Assembly: GCA_903944255.1 (NCBI GenBank)
Contig: CAJARE010000171.1
Span: 1-12,759 of the forward strand
Direction: 5' to 3'
Length of the DNA: 12,759 nt
From: an uncultured beta proteobacterium
GTDB taxonomy: Bacteria; Pseudomonadota; Gammaproteobacteria; Burkholderiales; Burkholderiaceae
Shown: piece by piece, positions 1 to 5,053 of the stretch
Layout of the letters: every line of letters begins with the position of its first letter
Numbering within the stretch: position 1 is the stretch's first letter
Position numbers and translations under genes: made by a program
The notes under the pieces: model-generated
The model's database searches: none
What the model was told of the DNA's origin: nothing
The model's input: only the letters and a program-made list of their open reading frames with translations

Positions 1-326
1 ATACGTGTGGGTCCACGATCAGTTTCAATATCCCAAATACTGGGTGTTGCAAAAGTAGAGACATGCGTAATTTTTTCAATTACTGGCATAAATTCGCGTG
101 CTGCCAGCTCTTCTTCAATCAATCCTAACTCGGCCTCTGTGATGACCGCTACGTCTGGATACCAAAAAAGCTCTTTACCGGATTGATCCATAATTCCGAT
201 CCCAGCACCGGGGGCAGTAATTGGAAAAGCTCTTACAGGATGAACCCCAATATGGCGAGTACCGTGACTATCCACAAATACCAACCTACCTAATGAATCC
301 CGCTCTAGTTGATGAGGCTTGTTCAT
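1..326 (-). CDS. DUF1854 family protein of the cyanophycin locus (partial, 3' end outside window)
   Basis: I read this by translating the minus strand from the ATG at 326-324. About 108 codons are open to the left edge, so the C-terminus is missing. The protein begins MNKPHQLERDSLGRLVFVDS and contains HPVRAFPITAPGAGI and a LFWYPD segment, which fit the small DUF1854 family. Members of this family are annotated next to cyanophycin genes in beta-proteobacteria (family recognition from memory). No signal peptide or membrane segment is visible, so it is probably cytoplasmic. Its biochemical role is unknown. Its start overlaps the stop of the upstream ABC transporter gene by four bases (ATGA), which implies translational coupling and matched production with the transporter. 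A role as accessory or binding factor of the transporter is inference only. Confidence 0.85.
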   Translation of the reverse strand, partial: MNKPHQLERDSLGRLVFVDSHGTRHIGVHPVRAFPITAPGAGIGIMDQSGKELFWYPDVAVITEAELGLIEEELAAREFMPVIEKITHVSTFATPSIWDIETDRGPTR

Positions 327-2656
327 ACGCCTCCTCCAATATTTTTAGCTAGTACTTCTAGTCTTTCTTCTTTTCGCTCTTCAAGACTTTCGCCAATAGC
401 ACCGCCCTCCACCAACTCTGCAGCATGACGTAATTGGGCTTGATAGAGCGTGTAGTAAGCACCCTGAGCATCCATTAGCTGTTCATGTGAACCAATCTCG
501 ACAATCTCACCTTTATCTAAAACGACTAAGCGATCTGCTTTTCTTAAAGTAGAAAGCCGATGAGCAATCGCAATCGTAGTGCGACCTTTCACCAAATTAT
601 CTAGCGCTCGTTGAATTTCTTTTTCGGTCGTAGTGTCTACCGAGGAAGTTGCCTCATCCAAAATCAAAATACTTGGATTAATCAACAGTGCGCGCGCAAT
701 GGAGATCCGCTGACGCTCACCACCCGATAGAGATTGACCGCGCTCGCCTACCAAAGAGTCATAACCAAGCGGCAGCCTCAGAATAAATTCATGCGCATGC
801 GCAGCACGAGCTGCTTCAATAATTTCTTCGCGACTTGCATCGGATTTGCCATAGGCAATATTTTCGGCAATTGTGCCAAAGAATAAAAATGGCTCTTGCA
901 AAACCAAACCAATACATTTGCGGTAATCGGCAATGCCAATGCTGCGAATGTCGCGCCCATCTAGCGATATCGATCCAGAGCTCACATCGTAGAAGCGACA
1001 AATTAAGTTCACCAAAGTACTCTTACCTGATCCACTATGACCGACTAAGCCAATCATCTCGCCCGGAGCAATATCTAGATCAATGCCTTTGGTAACAGCG
1101 CGGTTGCCATAACGAAATCCTACGCCGCGCATTGAGATGCGCCCTTTTACATCACCTAAGGGGGCAGGATTGATTGGTTCAGGAACACTAGAGACGTGGT
1201 CCAAGATGTCAAAAATTCGTTTAGCCCCTGCTGCAGCTTTTTGAGTATGCGAAACAATTCGGCTCATGGAATCTAAGCGCACATAGAAGCGGCCAATATA
1301 CGCAAGGAAGGCAATCAAGACACCAACAGTCACTTTTTGATGAGCAACTTGCCATATGCCAAATCCCCAAACAACCAATAAACCAGTCTCCGTTAAGAGC
1401 GTCACTGTGGGAGAGAACAAGCCCCAGACACGATTTACCCGATCATTAATTTGTAGGTTATGTTTATTAGAATCAACAAAACGTTTTAGTTCGCGGTCTT
1501 CCTGTGCGAATGCCTTTACTACTCGAATACCAGGAATCGTATCAGCCAAGATGTTAGTTACTTCAGACCATATACGATCAATTTTTTCAAAGCCAAAACG
1601 TAATTTGTCACGCACTACATGAATCATCCAAATAATAAATGGCAAAGGTGCTAATGTGACCAAAGCCAAGAGCGGATCAATTGAAAACAAAATTGCCGCC
1701 GTCATCGTAATCATTAATACATCTGTCACAAAATCTAATGCATAGAGTGAGAGGAAGACGCAGATGCGATCGGTCTCAGCACCTATTCGTGCAATCAAAT
1801 CACCAGTTCGTTTGCCCCCAAAGTACTCTAATGAGAGCTTAAGCAAATGCTCAAAAGTCGTATTACGAAGATCTGCACCAATACGCTCACTAACCAATGC
1901 CAACAAATAGGTCTTCCACCAACCTAAACCCCATGCAACGATCGCTGCGCCAAATAAAGCAAAGAGATACAAACTCGCCAAATGAAAATCAATTGGATTA
2001 CCGCGCTCATAAGGAATCAGTACATGATCCATTAAGGGCATAGTGAGATAAGGGGGTATGAGCGTGGCGCCGGTTGATAAAAGCGTCAAGACAAAGCCAA
2101 GTAGCAGTTGTTTTTTATAGGGGCGTGCAAAACGCCATAACTTAAATAAGGTCCAAGTAGAGGCAGGAACATCAACCTCAGGATCGCATGTTGGGCACGC
2201 ATCTGAATTAGCAGGCTTTGGACTTAAGCAAACTGGACAAACTTGCTTATCGTATTCGCTTACTTCCTGGTGATCTTGCTGATGAGATCGTGTCAACTGC
2301 CTAAAGCTTGACTGAAGCCGTAAAACTTGTGGGTTCACTGCTAAGGTGAAATGCCAGACTCTGAGCAAGCGCTCAGCTAACTCTAACTTTAAGTGCCCCA
2401 CCCCAGCATGATCACCATGAGCCAGACGTTCGCCTTGGCTCAAAGTCCAACTCTCCACCTGGACTCCGTCAGTCCAGATTAAGGCCTTCTCAGTCAACAG
2501 GAGTATGCTTTTTTCAAAACGAAGCTCAGCATCCAAATCCAGTTCGACCCAGGCTAGCGCTGCTGAAAGGTCAGGAACTGGGGCTTCCATTGCCTCTAAT
2601 GCTGTTTGCCAGTAGTTAGGCAATATCGGGGCAAAAGGTAGGATTTCTGGCTTCAT
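323..2656 (-). CDS. ABC exporter-type transporter (fused membrane and ATPase domains) of the cyanophycin locus
   Basis: This 777-aa protein is a half-transporter of the type I exporter fold. Residues 1 to about 165 form an extension not usual for such exporters, ending in two cysteine pairs, C140/C143 and C154/C157 (CPVC and CPTC), which look like a zinc ribbon. About six membrane segments follow between roughly 183 and 460. The ATPase domain has Walker A GHSGSGKS at 539-546, Q-loop Q587, signature LSGGERQ at 643-649, Walker B ILILDE ending at E668 and switch H699, so it should hydrolyse ATP as a dimer in the inner membrane. The gene diverges from the cyanophycin synthetase pair, and the DUF1854 gene is coupled downstream by ATGA. 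The family is known as a cyanophycin-associated ABC transporter. Its substrate and direction are unknown; export of a peptide or cyanophycin-related compound is a guess. The start is the first ATG of the frame, with only a weak AGAG-like ribosome site. Confidence 0.93.
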   Translation of the reverse strand: MKPEILPFAPILPNYWQTALEAMEAPVPDLSAALAWVELDLDAELRFEKSILLLTEKALIWTDGVQVESWTLSQGERLAHGDHAGVGHLKLELAERLLRVWHFTLAVNPQVLRLQSSFRQLTRSHQQDHQEVSEYDKQVCPVCLSPKPANSDACPTCDPEVDVPASTWTLFKLWRFARPYKKQLLLGFVLTLLSTGATLIPPYLTMPLMDHVLIPYERGNPIDFHLASLYLFALFGAAIVAWGLGWWKTYLLALVSERIGADLRNTTFEHLLKLSLEYFGGKRTGDLIARIGAETDRICVFLSLYALDFVTDVLMITMTAAILFSIDPLLALVTLAPLPFIIWMIHVVRDKLRFGFEKIDRIWSEVTNILADTIPGIRVVKAFAQEDRELKRFVDSNKHNLQINDRVNRVWGLFSPTVTLLTETGLLVVWGFGIWQVAHQKVTVGVLIAFLAYIGRFYVRLDSMSRIVSHTQKAAAGAKRIFDILDHVSSVPEPINPAPLGDVKGRISMRGVGFRYGNRAVTKGIDLDIAPGEMIGLVGHSGSGKSTLVNLICRFYDVSSGSISLDGRDIRSIGIADYRKCIGLVLQEPFLFFGTIAENIAYGKSDASREEIIEAARAAHAHEFILRLPLGYDSLVGERGQSLSGGERQRISIARALLINPSILILDEATSSVDTTTEKEIQRALDNLVKGRTTIAIAHRLSTLRKADRLVVLDKGEIVEIGSHEQLMDAQGAYYTLYQAQLRHAAELVEGGAIGESLEERKEERLEVLAKNIGGGV
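2177..2656 (-). other. N-terminal extension of the ABC transporter with CX2C-X10-CX2C zinc-ribbon-like motif
   Basis: The first 160 codons of the transporter precede the membrane domain. Residues 1-130 show no hydrophobic spans and no motif I recognise. Cysteines 140, 143, 154 and 157 have the spacing of a small zinc ribbon just before the first membrane helix, so this part should lie on the cytoplasmic side. Metal binding is inferred from spacing alone. Confidence 0.6.
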
Positions 2657-2716
2657 TGACTCTAAAAGTATAGTGGAGCTAGCTTTTTTAGATTTATTCC
2701 TTCTGTCAACTTTAGA

Positions 2717-2728
2717 GGCTTGAAAGCC
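2717..2728. repeat. Short inverted repeat, possible operator
   Basis: GGCTTgaAAGCC is a perfect 5-bp inverted repeat with a 2-bp centre. It lies just downstream of the minus-strand TTGACA in promoter terms and upstream of the rightward promoter candidate. A further GGCTT occurs at 2746-2750. Its size and place would fit a regulator site, but such short repeats also arise by chance. Confidence 0.25.
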
Positions 2729-2734
2729 GTTAAA

Positions 2735-2763
2735 TTGTAAAAGATGGCTTATTTATGTATTTT
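2735..2763 (+). promoter_or_regulatory. Candidate sigma-70 promoter for the cyanophycin synthetase operon
   Basis: TTGTAA (2735-2740) and TATTTT (2758-2763) are 17 bp apart and would start transcription near 2770, giving a leader of roughly 88 bases. Both hexamers match the consensus at four of six positions, so this is a weak prediction. Confidence 0.3.
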
Positions 2764-2813
2764 TGCTAATTTTGTGGATTTTCAATAACAACTAGAAACT
2801 GAGAGACTGTCTG

Positions 2814-2840
2814 ATGCGTCCCTGCCAATTAAGGCGCTGA
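2814..2840 (+). CDS. Possible 8-codon leader peptide ahead of the cyanophycin synthetase operon
   Basis: An ATG at 2814 opens a tiny frame, MRPCQLRR, that stops with TGA at 2838-2840, 17 bases before the start of the first synthetase gene. A GAGAG at 2801-2805 lies eight bases upstream and could serve as a ribosome site. Three of the eight codons are arginine (CGT, AGG, CGC), two of them right before the stop. Arginine is a building block of cyanophycin, so an arginine-responsive leader is conceivable. The frame is so short that chance is the default explanation. Confidence 0.2.
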   Translation: MRPCQLRR

Positions 2841-2857
2841 CGCTCGCAATACCTTAC

Positions 2858-5050
2858 ATGCCCCAATTACTAGACAAATCGATAGAGATTCTGAGCGTTA
2901 AGCATTTGAGGGGTCCCAATATGTGGACCTACTATCCAGTCATTGAGGTTTGGATCGATATCGGCGATCTCGAAGATTACCCCTCCAACCTTATTCCCGG
3001 TTTTTATGATCGCTTAGTTAAAGCACTTCCAAGCCTGCAAGAACATCGCTGCAGCTATGGTGAAGCCGGTGGATTTCTGAGGCGAGTTGAAGAAGGCACC
3101 TGGCCAGGGCACATTCTCGAACATCTAACCTTGGAACTACAAAATCTAGCAGGCATTCCAGGAGGCTTTGGTAAAGCACGTGATGGAGACCGTCGCGGCG
3201 TCTATAAAGTCATGGTCAGCGCTAATAATGAAGAAGTTACTCTGACTGCCCTCAAATATGCTCGCGATCTTTATCTCGCTTTAGCTCAAGATACCAAAGA
3301 TGCTGTTGCAGAAGTAAAAGAGATTGTTGAAAAGTTGCGCGATCTTAGTGATGATTTATTACTGGGACCTAGCACCGCATGCATCGTCAATGCGGCTGAA
3401 GAACGCGGCATTCCCTCTATTCGTCTTTCAGAGGGTAATTTAGTTCAATTAGGTTATGGTGCAAAACAGCGCCGTATTTGGACTGCTGAAACCGATCAAA
3501 CCAGCGCAATCGGTGAAACCATCTCTAGAGATAAAGATCTCACTAAGAGTCTACTAGCTAGCGCTGGTGTTCCGACCCCTGAGGGAAGAACGGTTACTAG
3601 CCCAGAAGATGCTTGGGAAGCCGCACAGGAAATCGGGCTCCCAGTGGTAGTCAAGCCAATCGATGGCAATCATGGACGCGGTGTATTTATTAATCTTTAC
3701 ACCCAACAAGAAATTGAATCGGCTTATGCTGTTGCGATTGATGAGGGTAGTGAAGTTTTAGTCGAGCGTCATATTGTTGGTGATGAACACCGTTTATTAG
3801 TTGTTGGCAATAAATTGGTTGCTGCAGCTAAAGGCGAAACTGTTTGGGTTACTGGCGATGGCAAACATACCGTTCTGGAATTAATTCAAATTCAAATTAA
3901 TACAGATCCACGTCGCGGAACATCTGAAGAACACCCTTTAAATCCTGTACGTATAGATTCAGCAGTCGAACTTGAGCTGGCACGACAGAAGCTGACTGGC
4001 AAGAGTGTTCCCCCTGCAGATCAAAAAGTACTCATTCAGAGCAATGGAAATGTAGCCTTTGATGTCACCCACTTAGTCCACCCAGACGTTGCCAGTCAAG
4101 TCGCACTTGCTGCGCGTGTAGTAGGTTTAGAAATTGCTGGTATCGATCTAGTTGCACAAGACATTAGTAGGCCGCTCGCTGAACAGAATGCAGCGATTGT
4201 TGAAGTCAATGCAGGGCCTAGCTTGATATACCATCTGAAACCAGCCAGCGGCAAACCTCAGCCCGTCGGTCAAGAGATTGCAAATCACCTTTTTCCGCCC
4301 GGCGTAGACTATCGCGTTCCTGTGGTTGGCATTTGCGGCGAGAAAGGTAAAACACCGGTTGCTGAAATGATTGCGCATTTTTTGCGCCTCACCAACCTTC
4401 ATGTGGGTCTTTCTTGTAGCAAAGGTTTATATTTTGGCTCCCGCGCCATCCCTAATACCAACACATCGAATTGGGAAAATGCTCGTCGGACTTTACTCAA
4501 TCGTGCGGTTGAGGCAGTAGTGATTGAGAATAACCACTTGTCCATGTTAATCGAGGGTCTAGCTTACGACCGTTGCCAGGTAGGCGTTGTTCTCAACATA
4601 GATCCCAAAGCCAACTTTCCGCAATATGCTATCTACGATGAGGACCAGGTTTATAGCATTGTCAGAACACAAATTGATGTTGTATTGCCCACTGGTGTTG
4701 GCGTGTTAAATGCCGATGATCCGATGGTAGTTCAAATGGCAGAACTGTGTGATGGTGAGATTATCTTCTTCACTGAAAATCCTCAGTCTGAGGTAGTCAA
4801 TACACATCTACAAAAAGGTGGGCGCGTCGTATTGGTTGGCAAACAGCAAATTACCCTCTGCTCAGGAAAGCTTGATCAAAAGAGTATTCCTGTACCCCCC
4901 TACTCTGAGCCTGATGCCGCCTCTCCTTGGAAAGCCATGAATTTGGGCGCCGCTATTGCTGCTGCTTGGGCGCTTGATATACCATTCAATGTTATTGAAG
5001 CAGGTGTCGAAACATTCGTCACTGACACAAACACTGCAACAGGGGCTTAA
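2858..5050 (+). CDS. cphA: Cyanophycin synthetase-like protein, shortened copy with degenerate Mur-ligase domain
   Basis: Cyanophycin synthetase joins aspartate and arginine into the storage polymer cyanophycin, using an N-terminal domain, an ATP-grasp domain (aspartate addition) and a Mur-ligase-like domain (arginine addition). This 730-aa protein has a canonical N domain: RGPNMW near residue 20, PSNLIPGFY at 42-50, GGFL, and HILEH (H85, E88, H89) followed by LTLELQ. The ATP-grasp core spans about 220-470, with K266, GNHGRG, E449 and N451. Compared with its downstream neighbour it lacks the five residues LSTGG after N398 and has I457 where the neighbour has R440. The Mur P-loop reads GEKGKTP (494-500) instead of GTNGKTT, the ETARGG motif is replaced by ENNHLS, and the whole C-terminal lobe is absent. 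Loss of arginine-ligase activity is therefore likely. The ATG at 2858 is the first ATG, GTG or TTG in frame after an upstream stop at 2786-2788, and no clear ribosome site precedes it. It is probably a conserved second synthetase type, not a decayed gene, since the frame is intact. Confidence 0.9.
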   Translation: MPQLLDKSIEILSVKHLRGPNMWTYYPVIEVWIDIGDLEDYPSNLIPGFYDRLVKALPSLQEHRCSYGEAGGFLRRVEEGTWPGHILEHLTLELQNLAGIPGGFGKARDGDRRGVYKVMVSANNEEVTLTALKYARDLYLALAQDTKDAVAEVKEIVEKLRDLSDDLLLGPSTACIVNAAEERGIPSIRLSEGNLVQLGYGAKQRRIWTAETDQTSAIGETISRDKDLTKSLLASAGVPTPEGRTVTSPEDAWEAAQEIGLPVVVKPIDGNHGRGVFINLYTQQEIESAYAVAIDEGSEVLVERHIVGDEHRLLVVGNKLVAAAKGETVWVTGDGKHTVLELIQIQINTDPRRGTSEEHPLNPVRIDSAVELELARQKLTGKSVPPADQKVLIQSNGNVAFDVTHLVHPDVASQVALAARVVGLEIAGIDLVAQDISRPLAEQNAAIVEVNAGPSLIYHLKPASGKPQPVGQEIANHLFPPGVDYRVPVVGICGEKGKTPVAEMIAHFLRLTNLHVGLSCSKGLYFGSRAIPNTNTSNWENARRTLLNRAVEAVVIENNHLSMLIEGLAYDRCQVGVVLNIDPKANFPQYAIYDEDQVYSIVRTQIDVVLPTGVGVLNADDPMVVQMAELCDGEIIFFTENPQSEVVNTHLQKGGRVVLVGKQQITLCSGKLDQKSIPVPPYSEPDAASPWKAMNLGAAIAAAWALDIPFNVIEAGVETFVTDTNTATGA

Positions 5051-5053
5051 TTG
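5041..5053 (+). promoter_or_regulatory. Ribosome binding site and TTG start at the synthetase gene junction
   Basis: AGGGG (5041-5045), inside the last codons of the first synthetase gene, lies five bases before the TTG at 5051. The stop codon TAA (5048-5050) abuts the TTG with no gap. This decides the start of the second gene and suggests termination-reinitiation coupling. Confidence 0.75.

Larger units (their letters stand above)
2657..2857. promoter_or_regulatory. Divergent intergenic region between the ABC transporter and cyanophycin synthetase genes
   Basis: This AT-rich 201 bp gap must carry the start signals of both cyanophycin operons. For the rightward operon the best pair I see is TTGTAA (2735-2740) and TATTTT (2758-2763) with a 17 bp spacer, four of six consensus matches each. 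For the leftward operon there is a perfect TTGACA on the minus strand (2709-2704) but no good -10 at 16-18 bp. A TATACT (2672-2667) lies further on, only ten bases from the start codon, and lacks a good -35. An inverted repeat GGCTTgaAAGCC (2717-2728) lies between the two candidate promoters. All of this is pattern reading without experimental support. Confidence 0.5.

Noticed and set aside
3885..3905. Short AAATTC repeat in copy 1 cphA as a slippage or phase-variable tract
   Set aside because: Just over two 6-bp units, frame-preserving (encodes IQIQIN), so at most a one- or two-residue length variation.
2858..5050. Copy 1 as a pseudogene or a sequencing-truncated synthetase
   Set aside because: The frame is open over 730 codons, the N domain and ATP-grasp core are well conserved, and the stop lies exactly at the junction with a functional ribosome site for the next gene. 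The changes look like family-type features, not random decay.
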